NCBI GenBank assembly: GCA_013350335.1
Contig: CM023535.1
Coordinates: 28,004,631-28,068,630, forward strand
Direction of reading: 5' to 3'
Length of the DNA: 64,000 nt
Origin: Chimonanthus salicifolius
Lineage: Eukaryota; Streptophyta; Magnoliopsida; Laurales; Calycanthaceae
Of this stretch, positions 35,601 through 47,805 are shown in pieces (position 1 is the first letter of the stretch; each line of letters starts with the position of its first letter). Position numbers and translations under genes: made by a program. The notes under the pieces are model-generated. The model did no database searches and had not been told where the DNA came from. It worked only from the letters and a program-made list of their open reading frames with translations.

Positions 35601-35906
35601 CAAAGTATAGGACCCCTTTTTAGACATCCAACCCATGCGCATATCTTCTATACAATGTCATACACGGCCATGCACAATCTTATTAAATCTTAAATATCTT
35701 CTCAAGATATTGTAGCATATCACATGGATTGCGCATATTATTTAATTCAAGTCCCATTTAATTTTATGAAAACAATTCCAAAACCGTTGGGTCCTAATTG
35801 GGCCAATGACCCAACTCTTTACCCAATTGAAAATCCATAAGTAATATTCACAATTAAATGGGTAATTTTTATACAAATTAATAAATTGAAAATCCGGGGT
35901 GTTACA
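32662..35906 (-). repeat. 5' LTR of element D (family B)
   Basis: 3,245 bp. On the minus strand it starts TGTAACACCCCGG at 35906 and ends GGGGCGTTATA at 32662. It holds seven full GGTTCGGCCAT hairpins (33943, 34109, 34260, 34540, 34630, 34964, 35048) and one half copy (about 34770), the CGCCCCGACGGAG blocks at 33330 and 33406, and degenerate tandem units with TGCCATGTGCCCC and TAGAAGGTGC (35270-35560) near its start. Confidence 0.9.
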
Positions 35907-37931
35907 GAAGTTGTTTAATGATTTTAATAGGTTTTAAAGGATGAAAATCATAGATATATAGTGATTTTAAAAGGTTTTAAAGGACGATAATGATGGGAGA
36001 TTATTGGTGATTCTAAGTAGGTCTTAAATGTTGCAAAACATGATCTAAAATGAGGAGATGGTGAAGAACCATGGACCACGGGTGCGGCCATGTTGTATGG
36101 CCGAATCCCATGGAGAAATATTGAGGTATTTACATGTATCTAGACCATGAAAATGATGGAGGAATGTTGGTAATTTTAATGGGTTTTAAATATGGTAGAT
36201 GATGATTTAAAATGATGGACCTAAGTGTATGATTAAACCCCCCATGGAGGGACTTGATGTATGAACCTAATGATGTAAATGACTTAAAGGGAGGATGAAA
36301 ATGGGACACCAACATGGCCGAACCCCATGAACCATTTTAATGGGTCATTTATGGATCTATGCATGTTTAAATGAATGAATGATCAAGCTAAGGAATGGAG
36401 GGATTTGTTAGGGATTTATGTCATGAATAATGAATCATTTATGGATCTATGTTTATGGATCATTTATGGACCAAAGTATGTATAAACAAAAGGAGTGATT
36501 AGGTATGGAAAGAATAATGGCTAAGATGGAAAAAATGGTAAAAATGAAAGGACACCATGGCCGAACCCCATGGGGAATGTTTTTGTGGACTTAGGGTTTT
36601 TTTTTTTTTAAATGATTAACTTATGTGTGATAGGTTAATAAATCAAAAGAGGGAATGATCTTGGACCCACATTTATTTAAAAGTTCAAGGATTAAAAAGA
36701 GGAACCCAAAACCAAGTGAGTGAGGTTCGGCCATGTTGTATGGCCGAACCCCACTAAGGCATGTTTGTGGACTTAAACATGGTTGGAAATCAAATGGAAC
36801 ATGGGTTTGATTTATTGATATGTAATAAGGTAATGGGATTTCACAAGCGGTGTACGATCTGCTTGACGAGATCGGTGAGCGGTTTTCGGACAAAAACGCA
36901 AGGACACATTAGTTGGTCATTGGTAGGATTCCTACCTTATTGAAAACCATGGATTATGTATATGTGAATGTTTTACTTGAATTATTTTGGTATCAAATGA
37001 TATGTCTTAATGATGGGATTTTAATGCTATGATTTGTATTATTACATAGCATGTCTGCACTTGCATCTCATGCATGGCATGGGAGGGATGAAATGTAACC
37101 GGAGACCCACGCTCCGTCGGGGCGTCCGTAAGGCATTCATGGGGGTACCTCGATGTGCATTATCCATCAAGAGGGATGTATGATTGATTTGTGACTGGAG
37201 ATCCACGCTCCGTTGGGGCGTCCGTAAGGCATTCGTGGGGATACCTTGATGTGCATTATCCATCAAGAGGGATACTATGTGATTGTGATATGGCTGATGG
37301 GTGGGACTCATGGCATATGACACTCATGGCACGACATTGACTTGCATGTTTTTGATATTATGTTATCTATGTGATTTTTGTACTAACCCATGTGTTGACC
37401 CTACTTGGAGTACCTACTGGTCACGTTGTCTAACGACTTACTTCTACCTGAGTTGATGACACAGGAAATGGACGAAACGAAGGACATGATTAGAGCCAAG
37501 CTTAGGAGTTTGGATGTTTTAGTGTCCTTTTATTTAAATTATTCATGGACAATGTACTTTGAGTAGCTAGCATTTGGGACTGTAATAACTTAGATAATTT
37601 GCTATGGTTTGGAATGTTAATTTTGGATATTTTAACTTAAGATAATTATTATTAAGTGAATGAACTTCCTTGCTATCTAAAATGGAATAAGATAGTTATT
37701 CTATTATAATTCCGCATCTACGATTTATTCCGCATGTATAACCTTATTGCGTGTGAACCATTCTTGTGGACTTAATCCACGCACACCTAGGGTTGGCCAG
37801 TTAAAGGCCAAGCTTTGGAAGCTCGGACTTAGCTCGCATCTTGACGTTCCACTCTCTCTCACTCTTTTATTCAAAAAAAAAAAAAAAATAGACTCTGATT
37901 TTCGGTGAGTAAAAAAGGGCGAGGCGTTACA
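35907..37931 (+). repeat. Family B LTR fragment (3' part)
   Basis: Plus-oriented LTR sequence ending GGGCGAGGCGTTACA at 37931. It contains hairpins at 36080 and 36723, half copies near 36312 and 36556, and two CTYGATG...CATCAAG hairpins (37149, 37245). Its 5' part is missing; element D abuts it at 35906/35907, so D probably inserted into it and the other side was lost. GAAAA follows the LTR end, but no matching left copy exists in the window. Confidence 0.8.
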
Positions 37932-38834
37932 GAAAAGACCGTTCATTGCCAAAAACATTTAAATAAACAAACAACGTAGATTTGAAATTCACGTAAAAAT
38001 CTAAGTTCCAGTTCATGTTTATTATCAACGTTAAAATCATATACTTTAAATTATAGGACCAAACCTTTATACTTAGATCTAACAATCTTAACCTAAGTCC
38101 TAACTATTTCATGTCCGATAAAATAATTAAAGAATACAATCTTAAAATCGACTCAATGACAATCATAAAAGGAATTTAGAAATTGGATGTTTCATGATTC
38201 TAAACGGGTTGTCCTTTGATTATTTATTGGAAAAAATAAATAAAGGATTGATTGAATACAAGATATTTGGAAATTGAAATTACAAAAGAAACTCACTTGT
38301 GAAATTCGAATTCTCTATGTCTTTTTGAGACTTCTCTTGGTCTTCTCTTCAATCCTTTGGTCCTCTTTGGGTCAAGAGTCAAATTCGAGTTTGGTGTGTG
38401 GGCTACTGAACTATTTATAGGACTTGGGATTGAATGGAGGGTTAAGATTAAATCTAGGTTTAAGTTAATGGATGAAATGTTGGGATTAGATCTAACTTAA
38501 CATGGATGGCTTCGATTAAAAGATAGAAAACTAGGGTTGCTAGTGCTATGGTCAAATTTTAGTGGCTTGGGAACCAAGCTAGCTTGGTGGCTAAGCAATG
38601 GAGGAGGAGAAATTGGGATTTAGGATTTGCTTTGTGATTTTTGAATTTCCTATGTGGCTTAGGGTTTTGGGTTGTGCAATGATATGGACGACTATGATTA
38701 AATGGATGGATGAATGAATGGATGAGATGATGAGATGATGAGGTGGAGGGTTGACCTATGAAATTCTAATTGGATAGGAAGGAGATAGGCAAAAATCGTG
38801 TGAAGCATGGAGGATTGGGATGATGAGGCGTGTA
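37932..38834. other. Older non-coding segment, piece 1 (possible minus-strand LTR or promoter)
   Basis: Unique non-coding sequence that, with 43943-44502, 59147-59622 and 62572-62754, forms one pre-insertion locus. On the minus strand CTATAAATAG (38411-38420) is followed by a leader with AAGAGGACCAAAGGATTGAAG-like purine-rich text and an AAGTGAGTTT donor-like site (38293-38302). This could be the R/U5 of an unidentified LTR or the promoter of a lost gene. No coding sequence is visible. Confidence 0.5.
38411..38420 (-). promoter_or_regulatory. Candidate TATA box on the minus strand
   Basis: CTATAAATAG, a plant TATA consensus, in the context AAGTCCTATAAATAGTTCAG. What it drives is unknown. It lies in the older segment that received elements E, C and S4. 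Confidence 0.4.
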
Positions 38835-39276
38835 TGTAACGCCCAACCCTTTTTCACTAGCTTCTTCCCGTAAATTCAGAGTAATTTTTTTTTTTTTTTT
38901 ATAAAAGAGTGGAGTGATAGAGCGCGGGACGTCACGACGCGAGCTAAGTCCAAACTTCTAAAGTCTGACCCTTAACTGGCCAACCCTATGTGTGTATGGA
39001 CTTAGTCCATGAAAACGGTTCACACATAGCAATATAAACATGCGGAATAAAAATCATAACATGCAGAAACATAATAGAACACAGTTCTATTTCATTCAGA
39101 TAGCAAAGTACGTAAAGTCTTGAATTATCATTATCATATCATAATTATTCAGTAAAATATCTAACCAAAGCAAATTCATCTAAGTTATTACATCCGAATT
39201 CTAGATACTCAAAATACAAACCCATGAGTATCATAAACGAAATATAAACTATCATCCTCCAAGCTCCTATGCCTGG
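38835..39276 (-). repeat. Remnant of the 3' LTR of element E
   Basis: Matches 40466-40907 with few differences, including the poly-T run and CCAAGCTCCTATGCCTGG, where homology ends (39271-39276). The junction at 39276/39277 is a deletion breakpoint. Confidence 0.88.
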
Positions 39277-39580
39277 ACCTAATCTCCGTATTTTATATCG
39301 AGGTTCCCACAGTCTCATTGCTACTCTAAGCCATACTCATAGAATTTATCTACTTATCTTATCAATATCCTGTGAGGGACGTACCCATACCACGTCTCAA
39401 TAAAACAAGTGACCCCGTCACATACATGTCAGTGCCAAAATTCTCATAAACTCTTAAATTGCATAACTTTATTGAGATTTATTCAAACTTCCATCACAAT
39501 ATAAGAGTTGGTAGGGTTAAAACAAAACACGTTACAAAATCTTTTCCCTTTTCCTCGACATTCTCTTACCCTTTTTTAGC

Positions 39581-40108
39581 CTAATCTTCCGTAGAAGACC
39601 CTGCATCATCACCAAAATCGAAGAAGTTGTTAGGGCAAGTCGTTGACGTGTGCCCCAACACTCCACAAGTCAAACAGGGTATTATTCCTGGTGCCCCAAT
39701 GTATGGACAGTTGGTCCTCTCATTTCCGTGCCCGTGAAGTCCACAAATAGGGCAAATATCTTTAATAGGATGGGGGCAATAAATACCGTTGTGCCTCTCC
39801 TGATTGCATAATTCGTACATATAATCTGTCCACTCATCCGAAGTTGGAGTAGCCAGAGTATACTCGGGCCAGCCTATCTCCCCTACGAATTCTTCTAAGT
39901 TTGGGACATCTTCCTCTTCCTCTTCGGGTACAAAGGCTGGATCAACCCCAACATTGTACTCGGGCGATTCTACTTCCATGTCCTGACTGTTTTCAACTTC
40001 ATTGATGAAGTTTGGCACGCTGGAATCGTCGGACGAAGAAACCAGATCTATCGGACAGCTAGGTGTACCTCTGTCCCACAACTCTGTATACTCTGTGTTG
40101 CCTGACAT
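39581..40108 (-). CDS. ORF0 of element E: intact three-knuckle CCHC protein
   Basis: 175 codons from ATG at 40108 (MSGNTEYTELWDRG) to the stop at 39581. An in-frame upstream ATG at 40144 would add 12 residues; the inner one is chosen because it is shared with element A and follows a TTGTGATACAG acceptor-like site in both. Residues 1-80 are acidic (run EEEEED). The C-terminal half has CELCNQERHNGIYC (variant: fourth-spacer Gly changed and HX4C kept), CPICGLHGHGNERTNC (HX6C) and a canonical CLTCGVLGHTSTTC. Function unknown; a nucleic-acid-binding accessory protein is the natural guess. It survives open although gag and pol are deleted from this copy. Confidence 0.75.
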   Translation of the reverse strand: MSGNTEYTELWDRGTPSCPIDLVSSSDDSSVPNFINEVENSQDMEVESPEYNVGVDPAFVPEEEEEDVPNLEEFVGEIGWPEYTLATPTSDEWTDYMYELCNQERHNGIYCPHPIKDICPICGLHGHGNERTNCPYIGAPGIIPCLTCGVLGHTSTTCPNNFFDFGDDAGSSTED

Positions 40109-40451
40109 ATCTGTATCACAACAACCGAAGTATGTCAATGCCAATAACAGTTCTAATCAAACTAAATCTTTGTTTTGGGGAATTTCTCTATGTATCACAT
40201 AATGTCTCTTATTTGGGGAAAAATTGCCAAATAACATCTTGTGTTTCTTGTCCTTGGGGAAAATTTCCAAATAAGCACTCTTTGATTTTTTTTTTTTTTG
40301 CTTCCGGGGAATATATCCTATTTTGCTATGTTGGATAATTCCGATTGTTTTGACTGCACTTCCTTTACTATCACCCGTCTGAGTCTAACGAAGTAAATTA
40401 ATGCACGAGAGCTGGATTAATTTACTCCAAAAGATTCAGTGTTTCAGGTTC

Positions 40452-40463
40452 GCTCTGATACCA
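40452..40463 (-). other. Primer-binding site of element E
   Basis: Minus strand TGGTATCAGAGC, exact match to the initiator tRNA-Met type, two bases from the LTR end at 40466. Confidence 0.92.
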
Positions 40464-40465
40464 AC

Positions 40466-43400
40466 TGTAACGCCCCGCCCTTTTTCACTCGTTTCTTCCT
40501 GTAAATTCAGATTCTATTTTTTTTTATTTTTATAACAGAGTAGAGTGATAGAGCGTGGGACGTCACGACGAGAGCTAAGTCCGAACTTCTAAAGTCCGAC
40601 CCTTAACTGGCCAACCCTATGTGTGTATGGACTCAGTCCATGAAAACGGTTCACACATAGCAATATAAACATGTGGAATAAAAATCATAACATGCAGAAA
40701 CATAATAGAACACACTTCTATTCCATTCAGATAGCAAAGTACGTCAAGTCTTGAATCATCATTATCATATCATAATTATTCAGTAAAATATCTAACCATA
40801 GGAAATTCATCTAAGTTATTACATCCGAATTCTAGACACTCAAAATACAAGCCCATGAGTATCATAAACGAAATGTAAACTATCATCCTCCAAGCTCCTA
40901 TGCCTGGCCCGTTACGCGTTCATCGTTTACCTGATTTCTTGTATCATCAACTAGGGTTGAAGTAGGGAGTTAGTACAACGCGCCCAGTAGGTATTCCAAT
41001 TAGGATTAACACATGGGTTAGTACCAAAAATCCAAATATAACATATATCAAAACCAGTTATAATAAATCATGCCATACTTATAAAGCATCGTATCCAAAT
41101 CAGTGTATGATAATAGAGATCCAATCATACCGATAAAAACAAAAACCTTGCATGATAATAAAAGTCATAATCATGCCGATTCAATGCCATGCCATGCTAT
41201 CATATGCAATGAGTCCCGCCCATCACAAAACATAGAGTATACTCTTGATGGAATTCTCCTCATCAAAGTATCTTCCTGGTGGAATGCTCATCACCAAGGT
41301 CTTCTCTCTTGATGGAATTCTCCTCATCAGGATATTCCCCACAGTTGCCTTACTGACATTCCGACGGAGTGTGGGCTCCGGTTACTTAGTATCCTCTTGA
41401 TGGAATTCTCATCATCAAGGTATCCCCTGATGGAATGCTCATCATCAGGGTCTTCATACATAGTATCCTCTTGATGCGATTCTCATCATCAAGGTATTCA
41501 TACATAGTATCATCTTGATGGGATTCTCATCATCAAGGTATCCCCCACGAGTGTTTTACGGACGCCCCGACGGAGTGTGGGTCCCCGGTTACCTGTCATC
41601 CCTCCCATGCCATGCATGAGATGCAAATACCACATGCTATGCAATTATACAAAATCATAGCATTTAAAAGCTCATATTTAAAACACATGCTATTTTATCA
41701 AATAAACATAGCATATAAAATCACCATTTGAAACATATCCTTTGCAATATAAATTCATTAAATCAAGATAAAAACAATGTACATAAACCCATGGTTTCAA
41801 AGAGGTGGAATCCTACCAAAGACCGCTAACGTGTGCTTGCGTCTTTCGTCCGGTAACCGGTCACGATCGTAAACGCCTTGTGAGATCCCGTTACCTTATA
41901 TCATAATAATAAATCAAAAACCAAGTCCCACTTGATTTACAACATCTAAAGTCCATTAACCAATTCCCACGGTTTATCATTTTTAGCCGATATTACCAAA
42001 TTGCCATTGGCCTAATCCTTAATTAACAATTCATTCAATTAACCCAACATACGTAACCCTATGTTCATCAAACAATTCCCATGGGGTTTGGCCACGCACC
42101 ATGGCCAAACCCATGGTCCCTTATTTTTACTTAATTACCAAAATGCCATTATAAATATCCATAGCCATTTACCTTCCTTATTTTCATATATTTACAACTT
42201 TGCCATTGTCTTCAATCACCTCATGTTTATGTTCTAAAACATAGGTTCATTAATTCTACATAATTACCATATTGCCATCCATGATTATAATTTCATTATT
42301 CTCACCCTTCATCCCTTGGTTTGGTGAACCATTCAATTACATTATACCAAGGCCCATTATACAAGTTCACCATCTTAGGTCCATAAATGACCCACAATTC
42401 CTTAACCACTTAGGTCCACAAAGAACCTCATGGGGTTCGGCCATACACCATGGCCGCCCCATGATTCTCCACTTTGGCCTTTAATTACAATTTTGCCATT
42501 ACCTTCATCAATAATCCATAACACATATTTGTATCCTTCACTTTATTTAAAATACACAAAACATAACCCATAAATTTGATTCATGGGGTTCGGCCATACA
42601 CATGGCCGAACCCATGATGTCCTTGTTTCCATTTATTTCCACCTTTTATCTTTAGAAGGTTTCCAAATATCATTCCATAATTATAAGGTTCCTAAATTAA
42701 AACTTTCTAATTTAGTCTTCAACTTCCAAAAATAGAAACTTCCCAAATAAAACAACTTCCATAAATAAATGCTTCTAATTTGGCAATCTCCTTTCATAAT
42801 TAGAAGGTTTCTAAATTTAATATACCATTTCCATAATTAAAAGGTTTCCATAAATAAACTCCACCTTCCATTTTAATCTAAGGTCCATATTTAGATAGCT
42901 TCTAATTTAATAATCATTGATCTTACATTTAATCCATTAAAATCCAATAAAATAAACCATCAACCTTCCATTGAAATCATCAAACATCACCCAATCTTCT
43001 TCCATGGGGTTTGGCCAAACATCATGGCCGAACCCTATGGTTCTTTATTTCAAAACAAATTTATCGAATAAGATACTAACCGTTTCCGATTCATTCTTTC
43101 TCCTCCAATTCTTCTCCTTTTCTTCTTGATTTTTTTCCCTCTTGTTGGCTGCTCTTTCTTTCTCTTGTTCTTGCCGTGAATGTGGATTGAGATAGAGAGA
43201 AAATTCAGCTAAAGTGGTAATGCCGTGCGCCCCTCTCCATGTATCTCTTTATAAGTTCTCCTTAGTCCCATATTTAGAAGGTATCAAGATAGCAATTTCT
43301 AATGCTCCTTTCCCTTGGTCGGCTGCCCTTTCTTTTCTTAATTAATCCAATCTTAGACAATGCCGTGTGCCCTTGTTAAGATAACCAATGTTGTGTGCCT

Positions 43401-43937
43401 CTTGCTGCCCTTTATAAAATCTTCCATTTGATACAAGATAGAAAGTGCCATGTGCCCCTTCCTTGTTGCCTTTCTATAAATCCTTCCGATTAATCTTATC
43501 TTAGAAGGTGCTAAGATAGATCATTCTCTATGCCGTGTACACTTGCATTGGCTCTCTAATTAGCCATTGCCTAAATGCCATTCTTAACCAAGAAAGCCCC
43601 TTTTTAAATGATCCATGCGCATATCCCATACATGTGCAAATCCTTCATATTCGACCATAGTAATCTTTCAATTAAATCTTAGACATCTTCTAAAGATATT
43701 CTAGCATATCTATGTGGATATAAAAATCCCACATACATGGCCATAAGCAATCTTAAATCTTTCCATCAATACTTTTCATGCGCATGCAATTTATCCAAAT
43801 CCCTTATTTATATAAATTGCATTACTAATTAAATTCAACCCCATTTAAATTTATTTGAAACCATTTATTAAAATCGTTGGGTCTTAGTTGGGCAAACACC
43901 CAACATTTTACCCATCTAAGATCCATAGGTGTTACAG
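40466..43937 (-). repeat. 5' LTR of element E (family B)
   Basis: 3,472 bp, ending GGGGCGTTACA on the minus strand next to the primer site and starting TGTAACACC at 43937. It contains hairpins at 42079, 42431, 42584 and 43006, the array of CTTGATG hairpins at 41242-41538, and tandem TGTGCCC / TAGAAGGTGC units at 43210-43620. Confidence 0.9.
41242..41538 (-). repeat. Array of seven CTTGATG...CATCAAG hairpins (hairpin family 2)
   Basis: Seven short dyads at about 41244, 41275, 41307, 41394, 41425, 41467 and 41513, with loops of 12-15 bases reading like GAATTCTCAT. Arms vary in step: most are CTTGATG/CATCAAG, the fifth is CCCTGATG/CATCAGGG, and the second is CCTGGTG/CACCAAGG. The same family is at 29286, 37149, 37245, 50546, 50594, 50643, 60270 and 60345. 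A CCGACGGAGTGTGG block interrupts the array at 41361 and follows it at 41567. Confidence 0.85.
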
Positions 43938-43942
43938 TGTAG

Positions 43943-44502
43943 GGATCTTCGGAGTGTATTTGGATGGATTTTTGTCTAAGTGCATGGAGAAATTATTGGG
44001 CTAAAATCGTGTGTACCTAAGGAGAGGAGGTGGAAAAATCGTGTATGGCTAATCTTGGATTGAATTGGGAGAAAAGTTAGGATCTAAGTGAGGTGGCAAG
44101 CTTAGAGAGAAAACCTAGGAGGATCCATGCGATGAAGGCTTCCTAAAGTTGGGATTTTCGTGTGATGCATTGCACTATGCGAATGAACACCTAAAATATA
44201 GGTTTTGATGAGGTGTCTATGGTTTAATGAGATGAAAAATGAAATGGAGGGGTAAGATTAATTGGCTTAGATCTAATGGCTATGATGCATGAAGGATGAT
44301 CTAATTGGACGGATGGATAGATGGTGCATGGATGATCATAATCCTAAGGTTAATCTATATGAAGAATGGTTTGGATGTCCTAAATCTAATCATGATGCAT
44401 GAACGGGTTGGATTGACTAAATGAATCTAGGGTTTGATGATACAAAATGCATGGGATAAATGAGATGTATGAAGTGAATGGTTTGGATTGGTTGATTGGG
44501 TT
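43943..44502. other. Older non-coding segment, piece 2
   Basis: Continues 37932-38834 after removal of element E. It is rich in GATGGATG-type words (about 44250-44500). No coding sequence seen. It ends GGGTT, the left target-site copy of element C. Confidence 0.6.
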
Positions 44503-46505
44503 TCTAGTGATCCTGCCCCAAATAGAGTTTTAGGGTAAATGGGTAGAATTAGTTAGAACCTGGCATTGTTTGTATTAATGTATTATTTTATTTTATTAAA
44601 AAAAAGGGCCATGGGACCCACATAGCATTGGATGAAATCTATCTTATTTTACTTTGTCTTTTAAAATTAAATCCTAATTGGAGAAAGAGATTTAACATTC
44701 AAAATTCAAATTTGAATTCTAAACTTAGTGTAGTTACAATTTAAATTACCAATTAAATAAATTACTAAAGGGAATATTTAATACGTGTTCTCACATTAAT
44801 TAATTGCAAACTTTTGAAATCCTAAATTCCTTACATCTATACGATTATGTTCCCTAGGATTAGTAGAGATTTTAGATAGAAATCAACAACAAATCTCGTG
44901 GGGTCACTTGTGTTTAGGTGCATGGTGCATGTGGACTACCTTGAGACTTATTTTAAAAATCCTAGAATAACTTGGAAACCAACCCAAAACTCTATCTCCT
45001 TGATCAAGTTTTTTGCTTATGAGAGATAAAATTGGCCAACTCCTCCTCATTCCCATGTCTTCCATTCGTTAAACTCTCCTTCACCTTACACAAAATTCGA
45101 CCACCCCTCTTCCCTTCCTTGCTTTGGGCGTTTCCTCTCCAAGAAGGTATGTAGTTGGTTTTGTTATTTATTTTCTTCAATTTCTATGATTCTTTTTCCT
45201 TATTCTCTTCTTCTCCCTTGGTCCTCTTTCTCTCTCCAATTCGACCAACAATTGATAGGTATTCATATGAAAAATTTGAACAAAGAGAGGGAGAAATAGA
45301 GGAAGAGGAAGAAAGAGAGAAACTGTGCTATAATCGAAATTTACAATGAAAGAAACCTTATCTAATTTGTGGTTTTGAATTTTATGAAAACAAATACACT
45401 TTTTGATTTCAAAACCCATGATAGAAAACTGATTGAAATTAGTTTGAATTTAGCCTTGAAATCAAGAATTTTCAATCGAGAATTGCAAATCACAGCTCTG
45501 AAAATTCTGGGCAATTTCCAAGCATAGCAGCGATAATCCATAAATTATTTAAACAACTTATCGGGTCCAGAATTCCACAAAATTTTTGGTGGAGAAGAAA
45601 AACACCTAGGTCTGGTCATGGACCAAATTTCATGGTCATCGGAGCACGTATGATATCTGAAAAAAACTCATGAATCAGATCTTGATTTTGGCTCAGATTT
45701 TGTGCGGTTTTTGCTTCTATTTAATTTAAAATCTATATCTTTGTCTCAGTTAATCTGATCCCGGTAAAAAAAATTATAGAGGTAGCTCACAACCATATGA
45801 GACTCCACTAAAAATTTCAAAAGAATTGGATCAGTGTTGATACCTCTGTTAATGGCCTTTTTTTAGATCAAAATCTGGATTCAGATCTGGGACAATTTTA
45901 GTCAGCATATATTGTAAAATTCATAACTAGGCGAATACTTATCGGATTTTTGTAAAAAAATTTATGTTCATATACAAAAATATGTATATATCTGATATAA
46001 AAAAATTAGGGACAAATGATATTATCTGATGCCCCCAAACTGTGGTTACAAGATGAACTGGATGTACAGTCCAAAACTGTGAATTTATTTTACAGCAGTG
46101 TGATGAGGAATTTTTCTTTTAATCTGTAGATATCGGATTTCCACGAAATTTTAACTGGTATTAGCTGACCTAAAGTAAACCTCCAGTAAAATTTTTAAGG
46201 CCATTACATTTGAATTGATAGGTCGGTAAGTCACTATAATTTTATGATTTCTTTGAATTTCTGGGTGTTTTCTTAAAATCAACTTTTTGAGATGTTATTT
46301 CATAATCTCTAATAAATTTTCGTTAATTCATTACATGTGTTTCATATAAATTATAATCATGTTGATAAGAATCTATTGAGACAGAGAAATATCTTCTTAG
46401 AAAACTTATTTTTCCAATTAGATATCCACGTAACATGAACTGAAAGTTTTAAATACAAAATACATCTATTTTCCAGCTTGTAGTCATTCTTGTGAACAAT
46501 TATGT
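44503..46505 (+). repeat. Left LTR of element C, first half only
   Basis: Collinear with 54719-56730 at high similarity. After CAATTATGT (46505) it passes directly into the gag leader, whereas the complete LTR continues into the segment seen at 57232-59141. About 1.9 kb of LTR and the primer-binding site are absent. Confidence 0.82.
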
Positions 46506-46629
46506 CTTGATTTGTGATTAGCATATTAGTAGTCAAGCATATGTACTAATGGAAAAGAATGTTGGTGTTCAATGACTTTTTATCTTTGCTTAGTAGTGAA
46601 ACTGATGTATTTCTCTTGGTTTTACAAGA

Positions 46630-47805
46630 AAGGCTGGACCGAGCAATCGCCGAGGAAGAGAGGAGGTAAGGCCAGATCTGCAAATCGAGAGGCTATCAGA
46701 GAAACTTATGTTGAGGATGTAGTGGAGAGTACGGCTTTAGGAGGGTCTCAGAGACGTCCACCTCCTCCTCCTCCAGTGAATGCAGATCTGAATGTTGTGT
46801 TGAGGGTAGCACAAGAAGTTTTGACAATAAGACAGCAGACTCATGGCACAAACCATGCTCCTCAGGAAACCAAGGAAATTGTGGCAATCCTGGAATTTAA
46901 GCGCCAGCACCCTCCTATGTTCAGAGGAGATGTGGAACCAGAGATGCGGAGCGTTGGTTGAATCAGATAGAAAGGATTATGGATAACATAGGTGTACAAG
47001 AGGATGATCTCCATATTATTTTGACCACTATGCAGCTGAGTGGCGCAACAGAGGATTGGTGGACCAATCTGCAAGGACTGGATCAATAAATAGATACTTG
47101 GGATGCATTCTCCGAAGCTTTTCTGGTTGAGTATTTTTCTCCACAGGTTTGTCAATCAAAAATTTCAAAATTCTTTGACCTGAAGTAATGAAGTGATATT
47201 GTGGTTTAGTATGGGACCAAATTTAAGAACTGGCACGCTATACTATAGATATAATTACTACAGAGGAGATGAAGGCTAAGAGGTTTGAACAGGGACTTCG
47301 TCCCCTGATCAGATTTTCTATAGGTGGGTTAGAGCGTTCCACCTTTACAGAAATGTACCATAGGGCCATCGAGATTGAGGAGGCAACACCAGAAGCCTTC
47401 CATACTTCAAATGAAAGACCTTTTAGTGGGATGATGCCTGATGATTGGAATGTCAAGAGGAGGAAGCCTGATACTCCGACTAATCAAAAGATTTTTTCTG
47501 GGTAGCGACAATCATCAGATGGTCAGAAACATGTGCAGCGTTACAATTGTAATCAGTGGGGACATACAGCTAACAAATGTCGCCAACCTCCAAAGCAAAT
47601 TCAGCAATCTCGAGGGCCAATACAGTGCTATGTTTGTAAGGAGATGGGCCATATCTCCACATATTGTTTGCAAACAACTAAATCTTCTCAGCCATTTCCG
47701 GTTGTCCAGCTAGTTCTAGTAGCACCGGCAGCGCAGACAGGTGGCCAGCAGCAGAACACAGGACGTGGGTGTTCCGCAGCTCAAGGCCGCATTTGTGCTA
47801 TGTAG
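46630..47805 (+). pseudogene. gag: gag of element C, degenerate and split from pol by S3
   Basis: The start codon is AAG here but ATG in the copy embedded in the right LTR (56854). The N-terminus has GPSNRRG, a Pro run (RRPPPPPPVNAD) and VAQEVLTI. A frameshift near 46945 is followed by the capsid core ERWLNQIERIMDNIG, MQLSGATEDWW and a stop in LDQ*IDTW. 47269-47505 and 47533-47805 cover the C-terminal capsid and nucleocapsid with one degenerate knuckle (YNCNQWGHTANKC) and one intact CYVCKEMGHISTYC. The frame stops only because S3 begins at 47801; without S3 it runs on into protease. Confidence 0.86.

Larger units (their letters stand above)
38835..43937 (-). mobile_element. Element E: internally deleted family B element with perfect GTGTA target-site duplication
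   Basis: GTGTA lies at 38830-38834 and 43938-43942. On the minus strand: complete 5' LTR (43937-40466), primer-binding site, leader, intact ORF0, then a deletion and only the last 442 bp of the 3' LTR (39276-38835). gag, pol, the polypurine tract and most of the 3' LTR are gone. The two LTR ends are very similar (38835-39276 against 40466-40907), so E is relatively young. The pieces and the duplication show that the whole block is one insertion. Confidence 0.9.
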
